Source: Garcia nutans (lineage: Eukaryota; Streptophyta; Magnoliopsida; Malpighiales; Euphorbiaceae). From it: a stretch of 64,000 nucleotides of DNA. The stretch covers positions 5,084,001 to 5,148,000 of the forward strand of contig CANTUV010000015.1 of assembly GCA_947685225.1 (NCBI GenBank). The letters run 5' to 3'. The notes under the pieces are model-generated. The model ran no database searches and was not told the DNA's origin. It worked only from the letters and a program-made list of their open reading frames with translations. The translations under genes and the position numbers were made by a program. This document shows positions 21,611 to 33,138 of this stretch, piece after piece (the first letter of the stretch is position 1; each line of letters starts with the position of its first letter).

Positions 21611-24410
21611 TGTAACACCCTGATACCCTATATAAGTACTATACATATACCTAGTATACATACAGTAAGTATACAAAGTATAAGGATGTCACTTTTCATT
21701 ATCTTTTAAAAACCTGTAACAGAGTTCAAAACCATAATACGTTAATTTAAATAACATTTACAAAATCATTATCTTTATCACATCTTCATTTATACATATA
21801 AATACTCCATCATCAAAAATACATCATAATTAATTATTATACATGTATGCATTACCCTATAGTTGGTCTCGACAAACTCTTACTCTTCTCGTGGCATAAC
21901 AGCTGGACTTCCAGATCAACCGCATATTCACCTGCGCGATTACACAACCGCGCTAAGCCCGAGAGCTTAGTAGTACAATATAAAATATAAACATACGTTA
22001 TATAGAAATTCTAACATATAATAAAACTATATTCATTCCATATACCATTAGTTCTTATCATGTTTTTTTTTCTCTTTTTAATTTGCACCTTTCATATATC
22101 TCGACTAATCTCATATATTATATACGTTTATATAAAACATTACCACCAACCATAATCCATTAATAATACTCACATCACATATCATACTTCATAACATTAG
22201 TTTGTTCACAATTCATTAATCACACATCACATTTCTCACAAAGGCAATTATTATCACCAACCATCATCCATCACTAATATCCACAATTTATATATCTCAT
22301 TACTCATGTATTCCAACATTTCTATATATATATCATATTTACAACAAATGACAGACTCGGGCCCAAAAGACACTAATATGCTATTCGACTTTCAGAGTTA
22401 ATGCTTTGGTTTAATTATCACATTCATAAATATCCCAACTAGGCTTCAAGGATTAAGTTCAACCAAGCTTCAAGGGGAACAAAGCATGCTAAGTATCAAC
22501 CCAACTTGGCTTCAAGAACTAATCCAACCTAGCTTCAAGGGTTGTAACATCTCAATTAGGCTTCAAGGACTAGACCCAACCAAGCTTCAAGGGGAGTAAA
22601 ACATGTTAAACTTCAACCCAACTTGGCTTCAAGGATCAAGCCCAACCTAACTTCAAGAGATTGTTACCATTAGGCATGCCACCAACAACAAAACTCTGAA
22701 AATGAATAACACATTAGATACACAATTCATTGTTTATTTCATCATCAATATCATTTTCAATTCTCATCATCATTTAGGCAAGCATGCCTTACATATCTTA
22801 ATTGAATTAACATAGCCAATCACAATGGCTTCATATCACATTGTATCTCAAATCACATTTCATGTTTCATCATTGATATATGCAACATCAATTACATTAC
22901 TAAACAAACATGTCATTAATCAATCATACCATATAGGCATGCTTTAATCATATCATTCAAGCATACATAATCAATTTCATTGCACATGTATCTTAAATTC
23001 ATCATCATATAAAAAAAACATGTCCCTTTATAACATTTCAATCATTGTTATCACATTTCATCATTTCTCAAAACACATTGACACCATTCATTGTTAAAAC
23101 ATTTATCATAATAAATTACATTGCACATACCTCTTTTTGGATGATCCTCATCTCTTCCACACTATACAAGTCATAATATTAGTCACATTGTTCATATAAC
23201 ATACAACCATTCACAAGATACACAATGCATAACATAACATTGTTCATACATAATCATATGCATCATTAAATGTATGTTCAATCTCCACAAAACAAGAAGA
23301 GCAAAGTACAAACACATAGCCAACACACCCAAGGGACACGGCCAAGCTTGTGGCCGTGTCTCTCAATTTCAATTCAAGCCGAGGCAGACACGGGCAAGGG
23401 GACACGGCCGTGTCTCTCAACAAAATTCAGGCAGTAGCAAACATGGGCAAGGGACACGGCCAAGCTTGTGGCCGTGTCTCTCCAAAATCCACCCAACACG
23501 GCCAAACTTCCCTCAACTTGGCCGTGTCTCTCAAAAATATTAAGTCTTGGCCATGTTCCTTTCTCATTTTAGCCGTGTCTCTCTTGTATATAAACCCTAA
23601 AATGGCCAATTCTCTTTTAATTTAGTTTAAACACATTATACACAACACAAACTCATTCAAATGGTTGAAATCAAAATCATTAACACTTATTGTGCATGTT
23701 TAACACAATATTTACATTAACAACACATTTAATCATCTCCCATTTCAAAACCCTAAAACCATCATCATCACTCTTGATCTTTCACTATCCAACTCTAATT
23801 AACTTACCATCTTTACAACAAAACCAACATCAATTCAATCCTTTAGCTTACAATTAATTTCAATACTTGTAAACACATCTATAACACACCAAATCATAAT
23901 ACTAGCAAATCATAACTCATCTTAAACCCAACTTCAAAATTTACAAAGGAAAACAAAAGAGTACTTACCTCAATTGAAGAAATTCCACAAATCTTCAACT
24001 TAATCCTTTGATTCTCCCTTCAATTTGAGTTTAGAAGTTCAAACACCTCTTTTGCTCTCTTTCCCTTTTGATAGCCGGCCACACCAACAAAGAAGAGAAA
24101 AGATGAAGACAATTCAAACTTCTCTTCTTCTTTAAATATCCACCAAACAATTTAACAAAGCAATTACCTAATTGCCCTCATCCATTTAACTTAACTTTTG
24201 TCACTTATATGCCCTTTATAGTAATTTCACTTAGCACAAATTAAAATAACCTCTTACCTTGACTCCCCATTTGACCAACTTATATGTTATATATATTACA
24301 ATATACATTCTCTTAACACACTCATTTCTTTTGCAAATACATATATACATTTAATTCAAATCAAAACTACAATTGTATCCAACTTCTAGGGCACACATTG
24401 GGATATTACA
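21611..24410 (-). repeat. LARD 5' LTR (right copy on plus strand)
   Basis: 2,800 bp, near-identical to 15438-18250. Its palindrome cluster is at about 23335-23580; one GGCCGTGT half-site is GGCCATGT here. It carries the promoter region for leftward transcription of the element. Confidence 0.9.
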
Positions 24411-25315
24411 GTCCTATTAGTTTAGACATGGATGATGTAAGGATATGTTTCCATCCTCGAATGGGTGTCCATTTATTTGCTTTGTTTGGACATTGCTTTG
24501 ATTTTAATGTAACGATGCTTTATTTCAATTGTTGCGTGTAATATGGATAATATTGTTATATTTAAGAATTTTATAATATTAAGACTTGCAAAGGAGGCAG
24601 GTTTTAATGAACCGGGCGTTGTGGGGGGGGGGGGGCTGGGCCATTTCTCACATTCCCCACACGTACCCAACTTTTTGAACCCATTAGGGGGTTGGGGATT
24701 CCTTAGGAATCAAGTCATCCACCCCTTTCTTTTTCCCGGCCCATCCGGGTGTCGACTCCATTTTCTCCGGACTTAGATCCATGTTCTCTAAGGCCCCAAG
24801 CCTAAATAGTATCGAAGTTGCAAGAACCATTACACTGGGAGTGGGGGCAAAAATCCCCGCTCACAATACTATTTTGATATGAAAATACCAACTATTTAGG
24901 AAAAATCACAAAACCGGGTGAAACAAGGTTTGGTCAAAAAATGGTAGCGCGCGGCCTGCTGGGTCTGCGAGGATTGCTGCGGGCTGGCATGCAGGCTATG
25001 CTGGGCCAAGCAGCTGGCAACTATGGGCTGGGTGAACTGGGCAAGCCATTTCACTGCGGGCAGCGCCTGCGGAGAAACCCATGTTAAGTGGCAGCGCTGC
25101 CGCATGTCGCTCGCCAATCTGTCCGTTTTTAGTTTTTATCTTTTTTTGATATTTTTTATTTTTATTTTTCTTATTAAAAATAAATTTTAAAATATTTAAA
25201 ATTAAATAATAAAAATTATATTATAATATTAAAATAAATAATAAAAATAATAAAAATTATTTTTGGAATATTTTAAAATATCAGGTTGAACTTACTAAAA
25301 AATTAAGGGTCTACA

Positions 25316-26359
25316 CAAGGGATACCATACTTTCACTCAAGGTATGGAGATCGATCATGACATAACCACTCATAGCCTCATAGCTTTCGATATATATTTT
25401 CTATTGGAGCCTAAGCCTTTTTAACCCAAAGACTAAAGGCCATGTAGTTGGCCTAGTTACTTTCCTTATGTTTATAACCAAATGCTTGCTCTTTGACTAT
25501 GTTTGATATATCTTAGTTTGAATTATGACCTATTTGGTTTGTTATTTTTCTAATATAACCTAATTATGTTGTAAGCACAAAATAATCTTTGAGCCCAAAA
25601 GAACAAAACAATTTTTAAAAAAAATTTCAAGATGGTCTTTGGACATAAAATCTTTTTCCAAAATGGGTCAAAAATTTTTTTTTTACCTAATGACCCAATT
25701 TCAAAGCCCAAAATCCACTTTCAAACAAATCCTTTCACAATGGGCTTTGAAACAAAAGTATTTTTCACCTCATTGCCCAAGATTAAAGCCTAAAATTCAT
25801 TTTTTTGAAATAAATCTCTTACAATGGGCTTTGGAACAAAACCATTGTAAACAAACCTTTTCATTGGGCTTACAATTATTTAGGTTAATTATAAAATATT
25901 TAAAATCAATTGTGGGCCTAGTTCACACCAAGACTTATTAATCATGGGCTTGTTTGATGCATGGACCATTATTTGTTTATCCAAAATGGGAAATCTATTT
26001 ATGATAAGCCTTTTTAATTTGGTTTGAATCCCAATATAGCATAAAAGCTATCTTTTGTTGTTCCAATGGATTAAAAGCTTAATTAATGGGAGTTATCATA
26101 GAATGACTTCTAATTTTGAAAGTATAACTATTGGTTAAATCATCTGAGTGAATTATTCAAAAATAAGATACCCCATGTTGGTATTTTATTAGCCACATAC
26201 CTAGAAAAAGAAACTCACCATTCGTGTGTGGAAGTTATAAGGTTGGAAGGTTCGTTCCTACTATGTTGAGTTGGTTTGTTTTGTTTGTTATTTATGCATC
26301 AATGCATACATGCATACACACATTTGTATCTCATACCATTCATCCTTTTTGGCTCACAA
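25316..26359 (+). mobile_element. Element B leader, second part
   Basis: Resumes with CAAGGGATACCATACTTTCA, matching C from about 34987. Untranslated, AT-rich, with repeated AAGCCCAAAA strings. A short frame at 25639-25941 is low-complexity and unsupported. Interrupted at 26360 by a LARD solo LTR; CACAA at 26355-26359 is the left target duplication. Confidence 0.85.
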
Positions 26360-29289
26360 TGTAACACCCCGATACTCCGTATAAATACTATACATATACC
26401 TGGTATACATACAGTAAGTATATAAAGTATAAGGATGTCACTTTTTGTTACAATTTAAAAATCCTTTAATAGTGTACAAATCACAAAACATTAATTTATA
26501 GAACATTTACAAAATCATTCTACTTTTAATGATCTTATATATATATATATAATAATCTTATCTTTATCAAAACTTCATTTATACATATGATTACACTTCA
26601 TCAAAAATACATCATAATTAAAAGTCATACTTGTATGCATCACCCTCTAGTTGGTCTCGATAAACTCTTACTCTTCTCATGGCATAACGAAAGACTTCAT
26701 ATCTTCCACCTAGTCACCTGCGCGATTACACATCCGCGCTAAGCCCGAGAGCTTAGTAGTACAAATATAACATATAAACATACATTATAGAAATTCTAAC
26801 ATATAATGAAATATCACTTCCATGTACCATTAGTATCTTATCATGTTTTTCCTTTTGAATTGCATCTTTCATATATCTCGACTAATTTCATATATTATAT
26901 ACATATCATTATCACCAACCACAATCCATCATTAATACTCACAATCAATATACACATTACACCTCATACTTCATAACATTGTTTTATTCACAATTCACCA
27001 ATCATGAATCACATTTCCAACAAAGTCAACCATAGATCTCATTACTCATTTATTTCAACATTTGTATATCATATTGACAACAAAGACAGACTCGGGCCCA
27101 AAAGACACTAATATGCCATTCGACTTTCAAAGTTAATGCTTTGGTTTTATTATCACATTATCATTATCATTATCCCAACTAGGCTTCAAGGATTTAGGTT
27201 CAACCAAGCTTCAAGGGGAACAAAGCATGCTAAGTCTCAACCCAACTTGGCTTCAAGAACCAACCCAACCTAGCTTCAAGGGTTGTAACATCTCAATTAG
27301 GCTTCGAGGACTAGACCCAACCAAGCTTCAAGGGGAGTAAAACATGTTAAACTTCTACCCAACTTGGCTTCAAGGATCAAGCCCAACCTAACTTCAAGAG
27401 ATTGTTACTATCATTAGGCATGCCACCAACAACAAACTCTGAAAATGGAATAACACATTAGCCACACAATTCATTTATTATTTCATTATCATTTCCATTC
27501 TCAATTGAATCATCATAGCAAATCACAATGGCTTCACATCACATTTGAGTTATCATAGCCAATCACAATGGCTTCACATCACATTTGAGTTATCATAGCC
27601 AATTACAATGGCTTCACATCACATTATATCTCAGAACATTAGTTTCACATCTTTTTATGTCTCAATTCACATTATACACTTCATCATTCAAGCATACATA
27701 ATCAATTTCATTGCACATGTATCTCAAATTCATCGTCATGTAAACAACATATCCATTTATTTCATTTCAATCATTATTAAAACATGTATCATAACAAATT
27801 GCATTGCACATACCTTTTTGGATGATCATTATAGCTTTCACACTATACAAATAACAACATTAGTCACATTGTATTAACAATTTAGTAATTTACTTAACAT
27901 TGTTTTAAGTTTCAAAATCATATATAAAAGAATGCATCTAGGTAAATTTGCACTTACCTCAAGAACTACTCCCATCAAGCTATACATAATCAATTACCTC
28001 ATCATATCCTTCACATTTTACATATAGCATCATTGATGTAACATTACAAAGTACATTATTTATATAACACATTACCATTCACAAGATTCACAATGCATAA
28101 AATATAACATTGTTCATATAGTGTCATATGCATCATCATATGTATGTTCAATCTCAACAAAGCAAGAAGAGCAAAGGACACTCACAGTAGCCAACACACT
28201 CAAGGGACACGGCCAAGCTTGTGGCCGTGTCTCTCAACACCGAATTAACCGAGGCAGACACGGGCAAGGGACACGGCCGTGTCTCTCAACAAAAATCAGG
28301 CAGTGGCAAACATGGGCAAGGGACACGGCCAAGCCAGTGGCCGTGTCTCTCCAAAATTGATCCAACACGGCCAAATTTCCTTAGACTTGGCCGTGTCTCC
28401 CAAAAATATTTAGTTTTGGCTGTGTCTCTTCCTTAGTTTGGCCGTGTCTCTCATGAACAAAAACCCTAAACATGGCCAAATCTCTTTTGATTGAATTAAA
28501 ACACATTATACACAACATAACCTTATTCAAATGGATAAAATCAATGTCTTTAACACTTATTTTACATGTTCATCACAATAATCACATTAACAATACATTT
28601 AAACTTATACCACTTCAAAACCCTAAAACCAACATCATTCTTATTCTTTCAATATCAACATCCACTTAACTTACCATTTTCAAACCAAAACCAACACCAA
28701 TTTAACTTTGTAGCTTACAATCAATTTCAACAATATAAATACATCTCAAACACACTTAATCATAATAACAACAAATCATAACTCACCTCAAACACAACTT
28801 CACAATTAACAAAGGAAAACAAGAGAGTACTTACTTCAATTGAAGAAATTTCACAAATCTCCAACTTAATCCTTTGATTCTCCCTTCAATTTGATGTCTA
28901 GAACTTAGAACACCTCTCTTGCTCTCTCTTTCCTTTGGTAGCCGACACACCAAATGAGAAAAGAAGAAAATAAAGACAAGTCAAACTTCTCTCCTTCTTT
29001 AAATCTCCACCAAGCAATTCTAACCAAGCAATTACCTAAATGCCCTCAACCATTTAACTTAGCTTCTTTCACTTATATGCCCATTTAAGTAATTTCACAT
29101 ATCACAAATAAATATCCTCTTGCATTGACCATCCATCTTGACTTATGTATATGTTATTTATACTACCATATATGCAACATATACACTTCCTTTAAAAATT
29201 CTTTTCTCTTTCAAATTAACATATACATTCAATCCAATTAAAACAACAATAATATTCAAAACTTCTAGGGTATACATTGGGATATTACA
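26360..29289 (-). mobile_element. LARD solo LTR in element B leader
   Basis: Plus-strand ends TGTAACACCC and GGATATTACA, 2,930 bp, flanked by CACAA at 26355-26359 and 29290-29294. No second LTR or interior: a solo LTR. More diverged from the 15438-24410 copy than its two LTRs are from each other, so an older insertion. It has the palindrome cluster (about 28205-28465), the CTTCAAG block (27175-27405) and a local ~50-bp triplication at 27513-27620 (CATAGCCAATCACAATGGC units). Confidence 0.9.
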
Positions 29290-29389
29290 CACAACCCTGG
29301 ATTACAATAGTTTAAAAGCTGACAACAATTCGACCTACGCCGAAAATTAAGGATCCATCAACGACTCAGTTACCTTTTCACCAAAACCA

Positions 29390-30470
29390 ATGGAAACAAA
29401 GCATATTCAAAAGATTTTGGATGATGCCCTTGAAGCTAAGATGGAAGAACTAAAGGAGGCCCTAGCTGAGATCATGAAAAACCAAATGGTCGCCATGTTT
29501 GGGAACACTACTGAAGCATCTACTAGTACCAAGAAGTAGAAAGACAAGGGAAAGACTAAAGTTGGTGAAGTAGCCATTGATGATGACAAAATGGTTTTGG
29601 ATGATGATGAATACTAGGCTCAGTACTTTGTAGATTCTCAAGATAAGAAGAAGGAGTCAGAGGTTATGGAAAAAGCCAACTATTGAGAAGACTAAAAATT
29701 CTGACACTGAGAAGATGATAACTGATCTGGAAAAGAAGTTTGAGAGGAAGCTGAAAACTGAAGAGATGTTAAAAGTGGACAAGTTGTTTGAACAAGATGA
29801 TGAGGTCCCTTATAAGTTTGATGGAACTGGCAACCCCAATCTCCATGTGAAGCAATATATCATAGCTATACAGTCTACTCGAGCTACAAAGGCTCAAACT
29901 CTAAGGTACTTCATGCTTTCATTGGATCCTATGGTGCAGAATTGGTTCAACACCTTAGAGGATAGTACCCAAAAGAGTTGGGACTTATTGTACAAGGCTT
30001 TCATCCAATAATATGACTATAATGCTGAGTTGGAGGTCACTTTGATGGAAGTTAAGTCAATAAGGAAAAAGTCAAATGAAAAATTTGTCGACTATGTGAC
30101 GAGATGGAGGAATAAGGTCGCATTGCTCAAGAAGAGGCCTGATGAATCTGATCATATTAGGATGACTATGAGGAGAGTGATGACCAGTCTTCATGAAAGG
30201 ATGCCTCACACACTCATCTGGGATTTCATGGATCTTCTCCAAGCTGGTTTACAAATTGAAGAATGGGAAAGGGAGAAGAACCATTTTGTTGCAAGAAGGA
30301 ATGAGAAAAGGAACTACCAGTCTGGCAATCAAGGCACTCAAAAGGCTGTAGATGTTAATGCGACTGGTCAAGGTGGTAGAAATAGTTCTCGGAGTTGCAG
30401 AAACCACTATCTTGGGTTTTTAATAAACTGTAGAAAAAGGGATTGTTACAACCACTAGCCCTGTGCCCTT
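29390..30470 (+). pseudogene. gag: Tat gag (element B), disrupted
   Basis: ATG at 29390 aligns with the A and C starts. Core motifs: DDALEAKMEELKEALAEIMK, EVPYKFDGTGNPNLHVKQYI, KSWDLLYKAFIQ, FVDYVTRWRNKVALLKKRP, LLQAGLQIEEWEREKN. Lesions: TAG at about 29537 and 29615 (Gln/Lys and Trp positions), a frameshift near 29680, a short deletion before FDGTGN, TAA after FIQ (CAA to TAA, 30009-30011), and a frameshift near 30390. The upstream 29290-29389 bases are the end of the leader after the solo LTR. Confidence 0.88.
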
Positions 30471-31216
30471 TGCCAAATCCTTTGTCACCTAATTTTGATA
30501 CAAAGGCTTTTTGCCAATTTCACTAGATGCAAGGGCATGAAATGGATAAGTGTTTGAGGCTGAGGCATGAAATTCAGAATTTGATTGATAGTGGGAAGTT
30601 ACCCAAACCTAACAAGCCAAGCACGAAGGATAATCTATCACCAAGGTTTAATAGGGTCCTACCACTGGTAACTTTCATGATTGGAGGAGGCTTGAATGAG
30701 TGATTTGTGCTATCTTCTTTCCAAGATATAGACGAAGTGGTAATGAAGGAAGAAGTGATGTTTAGCAAGATGAATCAAGCTAAAGTTGGAAAGGAAGTAG
30801 CAATATGTATGATGGGTAAATTTTGGGACTCAACTAAAGATGATGATGATTTTGAGCCTAAGAAGGAAGAGTGGACATGGTCTGAGCTCGAAGAAGACAA
30901 GGTTATGAACACCCGATCCGGTAAGCCTTATGCAAGGCCATCACCAAAAGAAGTGGAAGCTGATAAGGGGAAGGATGTCGAAGTGGGGAACAAATAAGAA
31001 GAAGACAATGCTGTTCTTAAGTACTTGAAGAGAATGTAAGCTAGTATCAGTATTTGGGACTTGCTAGCTACATTAAAAAAGCATCGAGAAATAATGGCAA
31101 AAGCTATAGTTAGCATGTCAATTTCCACTTCCATAATACCAGAGGAGCTGGTTAATTTTATAAAGATTGAAGGGGTGATGAAGTGTGAAGAGGATTAATA
31201 GAAGAACAAGATCGAT
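30471..31216 (+). pseudogene. Gag knuckle and acidic linker (element B)
   Basis: Frame shifted relative to gag. Knuckle reads NFDTKAFCQFH, a TAG, then MQGHEMDKC; next TFMIGGGLNE, stop, FVLSSFQDIDE, and KEEWTWSELEEDKVMNTRSG, with later stops after EVGNK and KRM. The order matches element A 2600-3400. Protein-level role unknown apart from the nucleic-acid-binding knuckle. Confidence 0.78.
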
Positions 31217-31579
31217 ATGGGGATGGTGTCATTTTCAGATGCTGACTTACCAGAGGAGGGAAGAGACCACATCCACCCACTCTTTATCAATGTTGAGGTC
31301 AAAGGGAAGAGAACTCTGTGTGTAATGGTTGACGATGGATCTTCCATCAATGTCTTCCCACTTAAGATTTTGCCAAAGTTTGCCATGTCGATAAGAGATT
31401 TAAGCCCAGCCGAGGTAACAATCAAAGCTTATGACAATACCAAGAGGCATGCTGAAGAAACCTTCAAATATGTTGTGAAGGCTGGTCCCATTGAATCCAT
31501 AGTTGAATTTATGGTCTTGGATATCCCTATCAATTTTGCACTACTATGGGGGCAACCTTGGTTTGATCCACTTGGTTGA
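31217..31579 (+). pseudogene. Tat aspartic protease (element B), core intact
   Basis: The best-preserved protease in the window: SFSDADLPEEGRDHIHPLF, VMVDDGSSINVFPLKILPK with the catalytic D-G-S, then VEFMVLDIPINFALLWGQPW, which corresponds to the second conserved protease block. It ends at TGA where element A reads on with a Gly/Val-rich segment. Homologous protease of Ogre/Tat elements cleaves gag-pol. Confidence 0.82.
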
Positions 31580-32588
31580 GTTTCTTCTACACTTCATCAG
31601 AAGATCAAATTTCCAAATAGGGATGAGTACAGTGGTCATCGGAGCTGAGGATAATGAAGTAGTGAATGCTCTAATGATTGAGAGGCCTCTTAATGGGTTC
31701 CAAGTAGTAGTAATTTCTAATGATAAAGTTGTGGGCCTAAAGTCCTAGCCATTATGAAGAACATGAACTATCTGCCCAGCACTAGCCTTGGGAAAGCAAA
31801 GACAGGTGTGACAGAACTTTCAGATTTCAATACTCAAACTGCTAGGAAGGGTTTAGGTTATGATGAAGCTAACAAAGATGTTCAGTCAAAGAAAAATGAG
31901 AGGATGAGCTTCGCACCACTTGAAGAGGTTTTTCTTAAAGCTCTGGACATGGGACCACTCTAAGGAAAGCCCGAGCCAATCATGTTCATGGGAAAGCTGA
32001 TCCCGGGTTTTGAGATCTTTGCTGATGTTGCTGAACTGGTAGAACTGATGAAGAAAGAGCTTGTCTTGCTAGCTGACAAGAAGCCTATCCCAGAAAAGAA
32101 GAAGGAATCTACCCTAAAAGTCCAGACAACTCCAGAGGAGATTGCTGCTTTAGTTGAAGAAAAATTTGAAGATGTTTTAGTTTATGAAATTGAGAACACT
32201 GATTTTGATTTTAATTTGTCTACTTTGTATGAGGATGATGATGTTTTCTTTTCCAAGATGAATGCAATAAAGTTTGATTTTGCTTACTTGTGTGATGTTT
32301 TCCTGATGGTTGCATACATTCAAGTAGTCATTACATATGCATTTTCAATATTAACTTTGTTGACACACAAACATTAAATTTGGGAACAACCGATAATCCT
32401 AAAAACATTAGCATAACATCTGACTTTACCCCTAAAGAGAGAGTGAGATATGAAAAAAATATTGAAGAAATATGAAAAAGTCTTTGCTTGGTCATATGAG
32501 GATATGCCTGGGATTGATCGAGACATAGCTGAGCATTTGATTCCTACCTACACTCACATAAAACCTATCAAACAAAATCTAAGACGGT
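31580..32588 (+). pseudogene. G-patch-like segment and RT lead-in (element B), cut by an LTR
   Basis: Contains NALMIERPLNGFQVVVISND, NYLPSTSLGKAKTGVTELSD ... RKGLGYDEAN, and FLKALDMGPL followed by TAA (CAA to TAA at 31961-31963), then the acidic FDFNLSTLYEDDD stretch. A frameshift follows near 32290. The last coding bases spell IKPIKQNLRR, the conserved entry into RT, after which the LTR of element C begins at 32589. No RT of B remains next to it. Confidence 0.82.
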
Positions 32589-32800
32589 TGTAGAGCCTTA
32601 ATTTTTTACCCAATCCGGTCCAATATGTTTTATTTAGTCCAAAATAATTTTTGTTGTCTAATTGGTCCAAAATAATTTTTGTTAAATAATTTTTGCTTTA
32701 GTATCTAATTTTTATTAATAAAAAATAAAAATAAACGAATAAAAAAAAATTGGAGTCGGAAAAATCGGCAGCAAAAAAAAGTCGCATGGGCCCGTGGGCA

Positions 32801-32919
32801 ATTTCGCCCGCAGGAAATTCCTGCGGGCGAAATCACTGTGCTATTTTGCTTGTAGGATTTTCCTGTGAGTGAAATAGAATTTCTATTTTACCCGTAGGAA
32901 AATCCTAAGGGTGAAATAG
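32801..32919. repeat. Array of three ~35-bp inverted repeats in U3
   Basis: 32801-32833 is a perfect palindrome with 16-bp arms (ATTTCGCCCGCAGGAA and its complement) around one base. 32841-32877 and 32883-32919 are imperfect versions with CTATTT/AAATAG ends and AGGA/TCCT centres. The LTR at 53610 has two (53829-53861, 53869-53905). Confidence 0.8.
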
Positions 32920-33128
32920 CTCGCCCGCAGGCCCACCGACCTCGCCACTGCCACAGTTTTCTGCGGCAGAATTTTTTCGCCAGCGCATATTTTAAGGGCG
33001 GCAATTTTTTTTGGTAGCGCAAATTTTCCAGCGCAAATTTTTTGAAACCTAATCCAATTAGGTTTCAGTTTCTTTTTTTTATTAATATTACTTGCCTTAA
33101 CTAATTAGGATTAAACAATCTCAAACCA

Positions 33129-33138
33129 CTATAAATAA
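33129..33138 (+). promoter_or_regulatory. Element C LTR TATA box
   Basis: CTATAAATAA, about 540 bp into the LTR; identical at 54115 in the related LTR. Confidence 0.55.

Larger units (their letters stand above)
15438..24410 (-). mobile_element. Complete non-autonomous LARD retrotransposon, reverse orientation
   Basis: An 8,973-bp element with both LTRs, flanked by GTCCT duplications at 15433-15437 and 24411-24415. Reading leftwards: 5' LTR 24410-21611, primer site at 21603, 3.36 kb interior, purine tract near 18264-18253, 3' LTR 18250-15438. The two LTRs differ by only about ten substitutions and a few indels by eye, so insertion is recent. No gag or pol motif is visible inside; movement must depend on proteins from elsewhere. 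Primer site and purine-tract context resemble Tekay/Del elements. Confidence 0.92.
13837..24865 (+). mobile_element. Forward Tat solo LTR inside the reverse solo LTR
   Basis: Begins TGTAGACCCTTAATTTTTGA at 13837 and ends CCCCGCTCACA at 24865, with ATACT duplicated at 13832-13836 and 24866-24870. Own sequence: 13837-15437 plus 24416-24865, about 2.05 kb. No primer site or gag follows, so it is a solo LTR. A run of 13 G at 24623-24635 lies in its 3' part. It is itself split by a complete LARD element. Confidence 0.9.
12211..25315 (-). mobile_element. Reverse-oriented Tat solo LTR with nested insertions
   Basis: On the minus strand this LTR starts at 25315 (TGTAGACCCTTAAT) and ends at 12211 (…CTCACA, read TGTGAGTAGGG on plus). 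It is flanked by perfect 5-bp duplications CAAGG (12206-12210 and 25316-25320) and no internal region is attached, so it is a solo LTR left by recombination of an insertion into element B's leader. Its own sequence is 12211-13836 plus 24871-25315, about 2.07 kb; the rest is a later insertion. It contains the reverse TTTGGTGGA segment and many TTAGGGTTT strings. Confidence 0.88.

Noticed and set aside
24623..24635. 13-G run as a G-quadruplex or regulatory signal
   Set aside because: Other LTR copies have only GGGGGTG here; it looks like slippage or a sequencing-prone homopolymer.
24896..25117. 73-codon minus-strand frame with Gln/Ala-rich product
   Set aside because: Lies in the U3 GC-rich part of the reverse solo LTR; no homologous frame in other LTRs.
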